Shown here: positions 10,338-21,365 of the stretch, in pieces
Position numbering within the stretch: the stretch's first letter is position 1
How the letters are laid out: the number at the start of each line of letters is the position of its first letter
Origin: Ascarosepion bandense
Lineage: Eukaryota; Mollusca; Cephalopoda; Sepiida; Sepiidae
DNA length: 64,000 bases
Reading direction: 5' to 3'
Assembly: GCA_037127315.1 (NCBI GenBank)
Contig: JBBBDQ010000346.1
Location: 6,068,501-6,132,500 of the forward strand
The notes under the pieces: model-generated
Seen by the model: only the letters and a program-made list of their open reading frames with translations
Databases searched by the model: none
What the model was told of the DNA's origin: nothing
Program-made: the position numbers and the translations under genes

Positions 10338-10367
10338 CTCTCTCTTTCTCTCTCTCTCTCTCTCACA

Positions 10368-10459
<92 letters not shown>
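10338..10459. repeat. compound (TC)(CA)(TA)(TG) microsatellite, palindromic
   Basis: (TC)n, then (CA)n, then (TA)n, then (TG)n. The CA-TA-TG part (about 10364-10459) is almost perfectly self-complementary and could form a hairpin about 45 bp long. Confidence 0.9.
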
Positions 10460-10524
10460 ACTGGGTGAGTGTGGGTGGATGCGTCGTTTATGTTTTTTCA
10501 TTTTGTCCATCCAAACCACATTAA

Positions 10525-11479
10525 ATAGATGAATTCCTTCTTTCCTAACCTTTATGTCCTTTATAACGGGATAACACTAAAGATTTTTATTCTGGGTCAT
10601 ACTACTCGGATCACACTGCTTTTGAAATTTATTTTTAATATTCTGAGAAAACTTCAGCCAACTGAAGTTGTTGTCTGATGTTATGGGTATTTTTGGCCGT
10701 CGTGATAAATTATAATATATAACCACTTTGGATGATGCGTTGAGATTTACATTATATATATATATATATATATAGCAGGGTGCTACATGCCCGTTAAGAG
10801 ATTGTATCTCTGGTACTAGTAATAAACCCATGACATATATTGGTTTTACTACAACCACGCTCTCTCGTAGATTTACCAGTCACCTTTCTGATCAGAGTTC
10901 AATTAAATAACATTTCTTAGAAGATTTTAATCAAATTTTAGTCAATAACACAATACTTGCTCATACACACAGTAAAAAGAACCTTCAGATATTGGATGCC
11001 ATCTACATTAAATCAAGACAACCCACACCTTATAAAATCACACTTCAATCACGTCATAACACATTACGTTGCATTTAGACATATGGTTCTCTTAACATTT
11101 TGGTCTCTCACTCGGTGTGATGTCATAAAACTGCATTACAATTTTACTAACTGCGTCTGCTATTCAGTGATGTTATCGTTGCTTAACAATGTTTTATGTC
11201 AACACAAGTTAAAATTATCTTTGATCGTGAATGTTTTATGTTAACGTCCTTGTAACCTCTCTGAAGATGGCTAATGTGTACCGAAAGCTTAGAACTGACA
11301 TTATAAATGAATACCCAAATACTGGAGTATTTTTGTCTTTATTTTCACCTGAAATTAAAGCCAAAAATACATTGTTTAGAACAGCTTGAATTCTTGGTGA
11401 CGATGTTCCAGGGATTTCTTATTATCTTCATCACTTGTTTATATTCAAATTTTACATTACCTGAACTGGTTGTAAATTA
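10525..11479. other. nothing recognised apart from a short (TA)n
   Basis: (TA)n at about 10753-10774; otherwise AT-rich sequence with no motif I recognise. Confidence 0.4.
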
Positions 11480-11740
11480 AGGTTTGGCTACATGTGGCGA
11501 AAATGACACCGCACCATCTCCTCAACTCAGAATACGAGATTTTACAGCATCCGCCATATTCTCCTGATTTCTCAAGCATCTTGAAACATTTTTTCAGCCA
11601 AACGGCATTTCGTTACAAAAAATTGCAGAAACTACATTCCAAGATTTCTTTACGACCACAGAAGCTTCTCATAAATTCAGAAATAACAATGTAATTCGAT
11701 GACAGACATTTATAGGTGTTTAGGGTTCCAATTTTCACTG
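11480..11740 (+). pseudogene. mariner transposase C-terminal remnant
   Basis: Reads 'MAKMTPHHLLNSEYEILQHP' then 'PYSPDFSSILKHFF', 'LQKLHSK' and so on. It matches the mariner region 'HVAKMT..KL...GYE.LPHPPYSPDL.P.DYH.F', although the D of the last catalytic motif is lost in a deletion ('SPDFSSILKHFF'). Only the final catalytic block and part of the C-terminus survive. Confidence 0.75.
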
Positions 11741-12081
11741 AATAAACACTGTTTAAATACATTAATCTAGGAAGAAAATTGATTCTGCAACTTCACATTA
11801 TTTTCTTAACAACCTAATAAAATTACACGTGAGAAAAGCTATCTCCGCAAAAGCAGGAATTATGGCACTTGTCACAAGTTTGAAAAAAGACAAAAAAAAC
11901 CGGGTGGATCATTTGGAACCTGTTCTTTAAAATATTGACACTCTATCAGATGTTTTTTTCATAATCTAATAAAACCATTAGAAATGAATTTACAAATTAT
12001 ACGTTTAACAAATCTCTTCATTCCATAATTTTGATATTAATTCCTGACAACTGGCAATTTATTTCTTCTTGATTTTTGTCT
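11741..12081. other. nothing recognised
   Basis: AT-rich; no repeat or coding signal seen. Confidence 0.4.
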
Positions 12082-12368
12082 TATAGCGGCTTGGAACGAG
12101 AAATCGGGGAGCCGAGTTCGAAATCCTCTTGAATTCCTTGCATTCACTTACGCACAAATACCCTTGAAAACGGTAATAATCCGTCTCTTTCCTCCAGTTA
12201 TGGGTTAAATAACAGTATAGATTGGGTTCTATAGCCTAGGTCGGCAACCATTCTACCGCAGAAAGTAATGTCAACCTACTGCGAGATAGCCTTCTCCCCA
12301 GTCAGTCATGTCTCTTTCGAGACATGATCGCCCAAGCGTGTATCACGTATGGCACATAACTGACTGAC
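12082..12368 (+). mobile_element. SINE-A copy, slightly 5'-truncated
   Basis: Lacks the first ~20 bp (starts 'ttatagcggcttggaac'). It keeps the B-box-like region, the body, the perfect tail hairpin 'catgtctc'/'gagacatg' at 12308-12327 and the ACTG tail. Confidence 0.88.
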
Positions 12369-13885
12369 AGTAATATAAATAATTGAGAATGCATTTATAT
12401 GATAGTCGTTCCTTGTTCTCGTGGAAGGGTCAATAACTCGGCTCGATGCCGTCGGGAGTTCTAAATTTCTGGTAAGTCCACCCTTGTCGGAGACAAGAAC
12501 TACGATTAAGCACAACTAAACCCAATGACACTAACGTTAAAAACAGTGAATGATGACTACAACAGATATCAACGGTTGAACCAGCGGATGACAAGAGCTA
12601 TGCATGACGGACATGCTACTGAGTCAACGGTTTCAATTTCATGACTGGATATATGAACCATTAAGGAATGTCATGAAATAGAGTATGTGGTATGTTGTGA
12701 TTCAGCTTAAATAAATTCACGGTATCAATACTTTTTTTATAGGATACAAATTCTATATCATCTAACAATTAAGTCAAACGCAAAAAGTAAAATTGCACAC
12801 CCGCAAAAAAGGATCAGAGGGACTTAAAACATTTTGGAAAAACTCAGAACAAGGCAAATTTCACAAGTCAGTGTGAAGACAAAGATTCTGGATGCTGATT
12901 GGATAGGAAATAGCAAATTGATCTATGACGCCAGTAATTTTCTTTCTCACCTAGAAAATGAAAATGCCGTTTGGAGCCTGTCACATGACAAGATTCACTA
13001 CTTAAGGACGTCCCCTGACCGGTCAAAATCAGTCAGAATAGGCGCGGTATCTGAAGCATCTCGTCGCAATCTATAGAAGAATCTTCAAGCCGAGGTCATG
13101 TTTCGCTGACATATATTCATTCTACCTTTACTTTCAAATTTTTCTTTCTTCGTTTTCACTCTACGCCGCCAAAGAAGATAACAACAACAACAGCAACAGC
13201 AACAATAGGACATCTTCAACTGACTTGTAAAAGTAAAGATCACTCATTTCTTTATTTGTTTCACTTTCTTTCTCACCCTGTCACCAACCTACCAAAAAAG
13301 GGAAAGGAACATGAGACCTTTGTATTCTTTTTACATATATACATTCTGCTAATAATGTTTATAAGCAGATTTCAAATACATTGTTTTGACTTTTTTTACA
13401 TAGACTTATTCAGTCATGAAGGTTTCATTTTACTTTCAGCAGCATTCGCCATCTTTGTGACAGCTTTATGAAGCATCGTTCCAGAATTTGGTATGTATAA
13501 TGAAATATTCTAATTTTCTTTGAACTGATTTATGACAATTGGATGTTTTTCTTATTCAGAGAATATCAGAATCGAAATAACTCTAAATCCTAGGGTGCAG
13601 GGTAAAGTGTGTACGACGGGTGTAGTATGACATTCCAACCGAGCAGTACCAGTTTCACCCGGTTCTGTATAAGGAACTAGACTGCAGCGCTGACTTGATG
13701 AAAAACAAATGAACGCTTTCTTCTTAATGTTTTTTTAAAATATTTATCTCTCGTATATTTTGAATCATTTCCTTGATTCCTGTACATATTTAAATAAAAT
13801 TGTCCAAAATTCTAATGACGAGCCTTAAAAATCAAGAAAAAATAAACTTGTCATTTCCGACTGTTGATTGACATTATCAACGTTT
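12369..13885. other. unrecognised, one small open frame
   Basis: The 80-codon frame at 12834-13076 (+), with peptides such as 'DADWIGNSKLIYDASNFLSH', has mixed composition and no low-complexity bias, but no family I recognise and no visible splice or promoter context. The rest is AT-rich, with a small CAA/CAG-type repeat near 13180-13206. Confidence 0.3.
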
Positions 13886-13889
13886 ATTT

Positions 13890-14000
13890 TATTAAATATC
13901 TAGTTTCTGCGTCTTTGCATGACGTTTCGGGACGTATCTTTTTTCCATCACTGGGTATATCATTCTTATTCCATGTGCAATGCCACTTCAGGATGTCACG
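13890..14000 (-). mobile_element. SINE-D-like fragment
   Basis: 'gacgtttcgggacg' and 'actgggtatatcattctt' align with the 30.1 kb minus-strand fragment ('gaagtttcggctattg', 'acttgggtatatcattcta'). Short and diverged. Confidence 0.4.
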
Positions 14001-14570
14001 TAGTTATTTACTTTTAATTCAACTCTTTAAGCTATTTGCTCAATACTGCTGTAGCCAGGTCAAGTCACTGGAACTAACCAACCCCCATATTCACCTGCTC
14101 ATGTGTCCTTGAGGACAGCAGTGTATGAATTTTGGGGACTTATAAACCTAATGTTTCAGTTAAATTTTCATATTGAGTTCATACTGCAATAATTGAAGCT
14201 TAACATTTCTTTTAGCAGTCCGTGTTACTGGTTCTCATATTGTATACATTTCTATGCTTGGTCGGCTTAGGAAGCTTTTGGCCCTGCATAAAAGGTAAAT
14301 AAATAAATGGTTCGGTTTGAAATTCCTAGCATCTTTTTTGTCTTATTTTTTAGAAGTTTTGATCCTAAATTTGATATTGTTCTACCAATGTTGGATTCTG
14401 CGTCTTTTATGAATAATACCTGTAATATTTGTAATCGTATTTTTTTCATATATAGTATTTGTGTTTCATTGGTGATACTAACGCAACTACTAAATCACCA
14501 AGCCTATTATTGTCTTTAATATGATAATATTTTTATTACATCATATATAATAAAACAACGTAAAAATACG

Positions 14571-14749
14571 ACAGAAAATCACACAAAAATGAATCAATCG
14601 TAAATGAAATGATATCAAATTTAAGAAAAAAACTTCTAGATATTTTTAATACGATTATGCGAACCACTAGGTGAAGACCGTCAGTCAGAAAATGTCACAC
14701 GTGATAAACCCTTGGACGATCATGAATGATATTCGATGAGGATATACTA

Positions 14750-14796
<47 letters not shown>

Positions 14797-14900
14797 AATC
14801 ATACAAAAATGAATTAATCGTAAAAAATATCAGTTAATGAAATGATATCAAATTTAAGAAAAAACTTCTAGATATTTTTAATACGATTACGCGAACTACT
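14571..14900 (+). repeat. local direct duplication split by SINE-A tail and (TA)n
   Basis: 14571-14668 recurs at 14791-14900 with about 90% identity ('acagaaaatc', 'aaatgatatcaaatttaaga', 'aacttctagatatttttaat'). Between the copies lie a 45-bp SINE-A tail fragment (14680-14727, minus) and (TA)n at 14753-14790. Confidence 0.8.
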
Positions 14901-14936
14901 GTGCGTATATATATATACATATACGCACACACATTA

Positions 14937-15022
14937 CATAATTATAAGGCCACCACAGTTTTTTGTAAAGAAATGATGTATTTCATACTATTATTAGTAT
15001 TTATTACCAAGTGGATAATGTT
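14937..15022 (+). mobile_element. Tc1/mariner-like terminal region, copy 1
   Basis: 'ataattataaggccaccaca' followed by about 60 bp matches the end at 15320-15412. It is cut on the right by a SINE-A. Confidence 0.55.
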
Positions 15023-15024
15023 TC

Positions 15025-15264
15025 CAAACAGACATAACTGACTGGGCAGAAGATTTTCCCGTAGTTAGGTTGCCGTTACTTTTTGCGGTAAACTGGTTAC
15101 CGATCAAAGATATAGAACGTAATCTGTTCTCTTACTTAATCCATAGCTGGAGGGAGAAGAGATTGTTTCATACCCTTCCCAAAAGTATTTACGCGTAAAT
15201 GAATGCAACAAATTCACCTGTAATACAAACTCGGCTCTCCAATTTCTTTTTCCGAGCCGATATC

Positions 15265-15269
<5 letters not shown>
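15025..15269 (-). mobile_element. SINE-A copy, truncated both ends
   Basis: Minus-strand SINE-A lacking the tail tip and the first ~20 bp of the head. It runs straight into (TA)n at 15270. Confidence 0.85.

Positions 15270-15319
<50 letters not shown>
15268..15319. repeat. (TA)n microsatellite
   Basis: About 25 TA units between a SINE-A head and a transposon-like inverted terminus. Confidence 0.95.
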
Positions 15320-15320
<1 letters not shown>

Positions 15321-15412
15321 TACCGGCCATAATTATTAGGCCACCACAGTGTTTTAAATTATTATTTATTTCACACTATATTTTAGTATGTATTGCCAGG
15401 TGAATAATTGTA
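15320..15412 (+). mobile_element. Tc1/mariner-like terminal inverted repeat (left)
   Basis: Begins with the near-palindromic 'ctaccggccataattattag' directly after TA. About 55 bp of it recurs inverted at 20074-20128, also next to TA. TA flanks are what Tc1/mariner insertion leaves. No transposase with these ends is recognisable nearby. Confidence 0.6.
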
Positions 15413-15591
15413 AATGAATATAGAATGGTTCTTTTGTTCATACTGCACAATAACATGTGCATCAAATGAATTTATAAATATTTAATAATTACCTATATTG
15501 CAGTTTCATCAATGAAAGAATGAAGAAACTTTAGGGTGATTTGGGAGAGTTCATCTTTGCTTCCTTGCCTTGTAAAATTTCGCAAAATAAT

Positions 15592-15670
15592 AATACATCT
15601 TTCAATTTCAATACGCGAAAGATTATTCGTCAGTATGAGCGGATTTTATTAAAAATAAGCGGCCATCTTG

Positions 15671-15672
<2 letters not shown>
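15592..15672 (+). repeat. second copy of the 3.5-kb fold-back right arm
   Basis: 'acatctttca', 'cgcgaaag' and 'cggattttattaaaaa' match 3517-3590. In both places the arm is followed by (TA)n and then a minus-strand HHR-SINE. Confidence 0.65.

Positions 15673-15674
<2 letters not shown>

Positions 15675-15718
<44 letters not shown>
15675..15718. repeat. (TA)n microsatellite
   Basis: About 21 TA units directly before the HHR-SINE. Confidence 0.95.
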
Positions 15719-15719
<1 letters not shown>

Positions 15720-15721
<2 letters not shown>

Positions 15722-15770
15722 ATCCGTAGATAGATCTGTTTCGCTGTATTACAGCTCATCAGTACGGTTA
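15720..15770 (-). ncRNA. hammerhead ribozyme, intact core
   Basis: On the minus strand: stem I 'ccgta' pairs perfectly with 'tacgg', core CTGATGAG, stem II GCTG/CAGC with loop 'taata', CGAAAC, stem III around 'agatct', cleavage triplet ATC. The base before the U is A, so the C-G pair of stem III becomes a C-A mismatch. All catalytic bases are present, and AUC is within the NUH rule. Confidence 0.75.
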
Positions 15771-15999
15771 GACTCCGATTGCGTTTAACCCAGGATTGAA
15801 ACCCGACCGAATTGGCGTCAGTCGGCGATTCTACCTCTCTGCTATGGGCAAACATTTTAGCGTGTATATTGTCATTATACCCGCCCAATAGCCAGAGTGC
15901 TCTAATCCATTACTGAATGAGTGATGCGTACATGCCAGAGTAGCTACTGTTTTTCAAAGTCTACCATTCTTCCAGAGTGCTCAATCAGGGTGTGAGAGC

Positions 16000-16000
<1 letters not shown>
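15720..16000 (-). mobile_element. HHR-SINE copy, (TA)n on both sides
   Basis: Complete minus-strand copy between two long (TA)n arrays. On the minus strand: 'cgctctcacaccctgattga', the 5' block, an A-box-like region near 15840 ('tagcagagaggtagaatcg'), a B-box-like 'ggtcgggtttcaatcc', then the hammerhead and 'ggatgacta'. It is among the best preserved copies. Confidence 0.82.
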
Positions 16001-16088
<88 letters not shown>

Positions 16089-16117
16089 ACCAGCAATTCT
16101 TAATTCATTCAGATAAC

Positions 16118-16156
<39 letters not shown>

Positions 16157-16160
16157 ACTG
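16001..16160. repeat. (TA)n (TG)n and (GATA)n microsatellites
   Basis: (TA)n to about 16040, (TG)n to 16084, then unique sequence and (GATA)n at about 16117-16154. Confidence 0.95.
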
Positions 16161-16727
16161 ATTAAATAAATAGATAGACATATACATCACATAGATAAAT
16201 TGGAAAGGACTGTCAGACACGCGCAAGAAGATTCTTTTCTTCTAAAAACGTTAATAACCATTCCAAAAAATTCGGTGGAGTTGAATCCATGAAGAGAATT
16301 CGTTTACTAGCTTCGGGCAGGAGGTGATATTAAGCACATTGGACAAAGAGAAGCTTGAAATGAAATATTTTAAACAAGACAGAAGAAGCAAGCAAAATCA
16401 ATTTATATTTCAGTGGAGACCGCGGCTTTCTGATAACCTCCTTGTAATTTTTATGTAAAAAAAAGAAATCGTAATTACTGCACACGTATATAAAGAATAG
16501 CCATGAAATGCCATTTGTTCTGAGACCTCATCTCTCTACACTACAGCAGTCCAGTAAATTATATTCGACTTTGTAAGCTCACTACAGAAATTAGTATCCT
16601 CAGAGGGCCTTCCAGAAGCGTCGTCTGTAATTAAACTTAATATAGCCTATGGTTTCTTTTGTTGCAGCACAGATAATGATCTATCTTTTGTAATAAATAA
16701 TCTCTAACACACACACCAGGATCATCT
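16161..16727. other. nothing recognised
   Basis: No window repeat or coding motif. Confidence 0.45.
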
Positions 16728-17066
16728 TCTTCTATGTTCCTTGTCCATTCAGGACGTAGGTGATCATGGCCTTCCACTTTTCCCTATCCCTGCTGGCTCT
16801 GAGCACGCTTTCTCCTGTTACACCATGCAATCCTCGTTCCCTCATCTACCTGATTAAGTCATTCAAATATGTTATCCGTTACTTTCCCCTGTCTATTTTT
16901 CCTTCTATCTGGCCTGCTAGTATCAGGTTCTCTAAGCCCTCCTTCCTCATTGCATGTCCCAGGAACTTCAGCTATATCTTCCTGATGCTCAGTATTAATT
17001 TCCTTTTTGTTTCTATCATTTCAAAAACCTTATCATTGCTCACATGCTCGATCCATGATCAGACCA
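16728..17066 (-). pseudogene. LINE R, 3' coding fragment
   Basis: Minus-strand R 3' end with the (GAA)n-type tip at 16728, the 'ctgaatggac' region and about 300 bp of the RT C-terminus. It is truncated near the 'EHV.NDEVLE' segment. Confidence 0.75.
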
Positions 17067-17365
17067 GTATTTTAATAATAACTTCACCCCAGACAAGCCA
17101 ATAATGTCACTAAAATGCATAGTGTTACTGACAGCGAAAGAGAATTTGAATACTTTAGTGAAGAAGCGCAATAAAAAACACGTTTTCCGGAAACAGATGA
17201 TGTTTGACTTTGTATTTTTCTGGAGATTTTCTGGAGATTGTTAGAAGCAAGATAAGAGTTCCATCTAACATCTAACCATTTCAACAGTAAAATGATGTGA
17301 CCCAATTGCTAATCCATTTGTATGCTAATATTCATGTAATTGATACAAGAGTCACGAAAAGATTT

Positions 17366-17765
17366 ATAGATCACTGGTGCCGCCTTAGCACGAATTTACA
17401 CGAGATAGGTCCCACCCTTTTACAGTTAAACAAATATGATGTAACCGTAAATTCTACTCCAACAGCTTCTTTTCTCGCGCTTCCCGCCTGTGGAACTCCC
17501 TTCCACAAGTCTGCTTTCCCGACAGTTACAATCTCCAGGTGTTTAAATGTAGGGTCAATAGACACCTCCTATCACAGTAACTTCCAACTATTCTCACAAC
17601 ACTCTCATCTACCCAACCCTCATTCTCAGTATCGTCACCCGCCTATCACCCACCCTCTGTTATTTCCTATATCTAATCAGCCTTTCTCCACTCTACGTAG
17701 CCCCCTGCACAGTAGTGGCACAGTGACATGCCTTGCTCGGGGTGAAACGCTTATAAAAAAAAAAA
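17366..17765 (+). mobile_element. LINE J, 3' end
   Basis: Last coding block and 3' UTR of J in + orientation, ending 'gccttgctcggggtgaaacg' plus polyA-like tail (17755-17767). A short inverted J piece (about 17270-17330, minus) precedes it head to head, suggesting 5' inversion during insertion. Confidence 0.8.
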
Positions 17766-18374
17766 AAGAACAGACAGAAGACATGTCACAGCGATGGGTA
17801 ACTGAGTGTAGTCGAGATTCCACACCATGGACAATAATGTTACAATCCCTATGTTTGGATTTTGTCGAGAAAATCGAAATATCTAGCAGGAATACCAGAC
17901 TTGATATTACAGCAATATTCAATACAGAAACAAATGGTAGATTTATAAATGTACTTATCAGAAAGATTTTCTCTCACGACACTGAGAATAATAATGTTTT
18001 TGCTTTCTTTTAAAAAAAAATCACTTCAAGCATGGCAATAAACTCACTAAGACGGAAATGATCACTGAGTATAAGAGAATATGAAAAGAAGAAAAAAATT
18101 ATCAGGAAGCGAGAACAAAAGAACTGGAATTAAAAAGGCAGAAGATAACGATTGGAACTGCATTTAAATTTTTGAAGATCAAAGTTGAGTAGAAATCAAG
18201 AATCTGGAAGAGAAAAAAGACAGTAGATATAGGACTTATAATAAGACAAGAATAATCGAACGTAATTAAGGAGAGAGAATAATAACAGAAGAGGAATTAC
18301 TGTCAATTTCTTTACAAAAAGTATTGCTGGTAATTCTTTATATAAAAATATATTTCTGGAGACATCACTATAAA

Positions 18375-18600
18375 ATGTACTTTATGCACTTTCATAATGT
18401 TTTAACTTCAGTTTGGAATTTAACAATTTCGTTATAGGTGTACCTGGCAACATCAATAAAAAGGTGGTTCCACGCTCTTTAAAACCTCCCGATGAGAGAG
18501 AAGGGTTTGATGCCGGATGTAGTCTATCGTGATACCCAGGACGACCTACTATTGAGGCTCTGATTCTGTTCCTCAGATTCAATGTATCTATCAGCACCTT
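18375..18600 (+). repeat. dispersed repeat G, copy
   Basis: Shares 'aggtggttccacgctc', 'aacctcccgatga' and 'gatgccggatgtag' with the 49.5-49.8 kb copy and, inverted, with 29.8 kb and the 50.4-50.6 kb minisatellite. Non-coding; class unknown. Confidence 0.55.
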
Positions 18601-18622
18601 TTTGCTTACCTTAGTAATCATT

Positions 18623-19352
18623 CTTTTTTTTTTTTAATCATTTCACCCCAAGCAAGGCATTCCACTGTTACTATTGCGCGTTTGGGGCTACATAGGGGAA
18701 GGTAAGTAGAAAGAGTGGTTAGATACAGAAAATGTCAGAAGGGGGTGATAGATAGTTAGGTGGGTGGGAAGAGTGTTTGAAAGGATGGAAGCGAATTAGT
18801 TTGTTAGGGGGTGTCTATTGACCTTACATTTAAACTCCTGGAGATTGTAGCCGTCGGGGAAGCAGTCATGTGGAAGAGAATTCCACAATCGGGAAGTGCG
18901 AGAAAAGAAACTATTGGAGTAGAATTTACGGTTGCATTTTATCGGTTTAACTGTAAAATGGTGGGATCTAGTTGCTAATCTAGTATCTCGTGCAAATTCG
19001 AACCTAGGGTTCACCAGTGATCTATGTTCATCGAAGCAGAAGCCATGAAAGTATTTATAGAAGAGACACAGGGAAGCCACGTCGCGCCGGTGAGAGAGAG
19101 ACTGCAGGCGGTCTGCTAAGTCGGTATCGATCACATTACAGACACTCCGCTGTACCTTGTCGAGAAGCCCAAGGAGAATAGCAGGGACACCCGACCAGAT
19201 ATGGCAATAGTATTCAATGCTCGGACGGATGGTAGATTTATAAATGTACAGGATAGATTCAGACGGAAAAGAACCTCCGGGCCCTGCACAGAGAACCGAC
19301 TTTCATAGCAGCGGATTTAGCAATGGATTCGATATATTCATTCCACTTGATT
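18623..19352 (-). pseudogene. LINE J, 5'-truncated minus copy
   Basis: Starts with a T-run (the polyA tail, minus strand) and the J 3' UTR. 18796-19134 is then open on the minus strand: 'MIDTDLADRLQSLSHRRDVA', 'FYKYFHGFCFDEHRSLV', 'SNSFFSRTSRLWNSLPHDCF'. It ends inside the segment preceding 'KVGSLCRA'. A clean 5'-truncated retroinsertion. Confidence 0.85.
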
Positions 19353-20073
19353 TTTCTTGTTGGGAATATGCAAGGGATGATTTTGTAACTTGCTATAGTT
19401 CTTTGTACAAGATTTTTGTTACTCCAAATCGATAGGTTTGAATGAAGAAGAATTTAAGATGTAAAAGAGTTATTCGTTTAATGCCATTTTTCAGATTTGG
19501 TCTAGGGAAATGGTTATAAGCGTCGCAGTTATTTATAGAGTTCCGAGTTTGGCTGTTTGGAAAATCTTCGATTCTCATGTGTCTTTTGATGCTTTCCTAA
19601 AGTTATATTTGGAATCAGTTTCGTTTTCGCGATATGGAATCAGTAGATTTAAGTCACTGTTAGTGAAACGATCTCCCCAGCGATACTGTCAAATTATTCC
19701 CTCCTTTTATCTGGTTCCTTCTATACTTTTTTTTTGGTTTCAAGCAGTTTTCTTATGTTCCCATGACATTCCTTTCTTGTCTAGCATTTTTTACTGCTTT
19801 ATTAAGTCACATTCGAGCACGCGGTGTTTATTACGCTTATAAAATCTTATGTCGATTCGACGTTATTACAATGGAAGTACCAGGTTTATGCAGTCGTCTA
19901 TTTTAAATTTGATTTCGATATCGTCGCTGAATCGTTTAGCTTTGTCTGATCACTGACTTGAATTTATTTTTTATGATTTTCTGAATTCTTGAATACTTTC
20001 CAAATATTTTATGTCATCCATAAATATTGGATAAGAAGCTCGATAAGGTGTAATTATTAGCGAGTGTGAAATA
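19353..20073. other. nothing recognised
   Basis: T-rich. The open frame at 19510-19842 is hydrophobic without a recognisable family. Confidence 0.35.
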
Positions 20074-20128
20074 CATAATTATTTAAAACACTGTGATTGC
20101 CTAATAATTATGGCCGGTAGTATATTGT
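20074..20128 (-). mobile_element. Tc1/mariner-like terminal inverted repeat (right)
   Basis: Reverse complement of the terminus at 15320, ending 'ggccggtag' then TA. About 55 bp matches with few differences. Confidence 0.6.
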
Positions 20129-20314
20129 CTTGCTGGATCAATCACGACTGAGTAGTGAGTTTGATCATCACTGAGTGCACTCGCTGAGTGTCATCACTGA
20201 CTGCCAGTAAAGAAGCCACGTTTAGTTATACATTATACGCATTAAGAGATGAATTCATATCATTCTCAAGCTATTTACTCAAAAGCAATTTCTTGTTTAA
20301 AGTTGTTAAACATC

Positions 20315-20627
20315 CAGTCAGTCTGTTGAATGCCATACGTGAGACACGCTTTGGACGATCATTGTCTGGAAAGAGACATGACTGAATAGGCAGAAAATTA
20401 TGCAGCATTAGGTTGCCATTGCTTTCTGCGGTAGACTGCTTGCCGATCAAGGCTATAGTACCTAATCTGTTCTATCATTTAACCAATAACTAGAGGGAAG
20501 AGACAGATTAATACCTTTACCAAGGGTATTTTTGCGCAAGTGAATGCAAGGAATTCAATTGGAATTCGAACTCGACTCCCCGATTTGTGGTACCAAGCGG
20601 ATATCCACTGCACCACAACGCACATCC
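20315..20627 (-). mobile_element. SINE-A copy, full length
   Basis: Minus strand, with tail 'cagtcagtctgttgaatgcc' and head '...tccactgcaccacaacgcac'. Complete but diverged. Confidence 0.9.
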
Positions 20628-20824
20628 GTCCCCATAGGTTAAACATTACGCAACATATAAATTCTTCTCCACAGTCATCAGTTAAATACTAGGAAATTCT
20701 ATTACATTCAGCCTTAATTGGCAATTGGTGTAAAGGATGACAATTTTGTTTGTTCACTGACGGAATTACTTTTTTTTATTATTTTACGAATTATTTCAAA
20801 TGATCTTATGTTATCAATACGTGT

Positions 20825-21240
20825 AATAGATTCGTTACTGTGATAATCTTAATCGGTGTAGAATTTTGCTATAAAGTTTATTTAAGCTGAGCGACGCTGA
20901 TATTGTTGATAATTGGAAAAAATGAGTATTGTTGAAAATGTCAAATAGGTGCAAAAATGTACGTGTTGATCTAGAAATTTTGTAATGTTTAGCGGGGATA
21001 AGAAAGGCCAGCGCCTAGAGGTAAAACAGCACCGGAAGACAGCTGTCAGTAGAGCATAAGTGACAGTGTAGAAATCAGTGTAATTTTTGTACTTATCGAG
21101 ATTTGAATTTCGGCAGATGGAGAGACCGGTTGACTTGACAACAGTCCAGAGAAGAGCCGGCTTAAATTTGGCTGGCTTTCTCTCAATACATGTGTAATAC
21201 TACCAGCCATAGCAAAAACCTACTCTACCCAACGGCAATG
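20825..21240 (+). repeat. dispersed repeat M, copy 1
   Basis: About 420 bp shared with 28008-28435: 'tgtaatagattcgt', 'ttgttgaaaatgtcaaata', 'gtgcaaaaatg', 'agcaccggaag', 'gatttgaatttcggcag'. No coding capacity recognised and ends not defined. Possibly a SINE read on the minus strand ('aattcaaatc' is B-box-like). Confidence 0.7.
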
Positions 21241-21365
21241 TTATCGTCTTGTTTAAAAGAAGAATAGCATATAAATGTATATTCTATTTTCACTTTGACC
21301 TGTTGATGTCAGTCATTTTGAAGTGTTGAAGATTTAATTTTCCGACATACAGATTATTATTATCG

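Noticed and set aside
10196..10524. Open frames with runs of THTH, YIYI, CVCV or LLLL (also at 15649, 21493, 33434 and 35532)
   Set aside because: Direct translations of microsatellites.
11255..11300. 'ctctgaagatggc ... ccgaaagctt' near 11.26 kb and a similar 'ctgaagatgatcccgg' at 3.43 kb as SINE-D tails
   Set aside because: Resembles the SINE-D tail pattern (ctgaagaaggc ... cgaaac) but matches are too short to call.
12834..13076. 80-codon frame with mixed composition, considered as a small host exon
   Set aside because: No homologous family recognised and no supporting splice or neighbour evidence; listed only as unrecognised.
17297..18013. 238-residue open frame on the + strand
   Set aside because: It runs through the J 3' end and beyond its polyA tail into unrelated DNA, in a frame not used by J.
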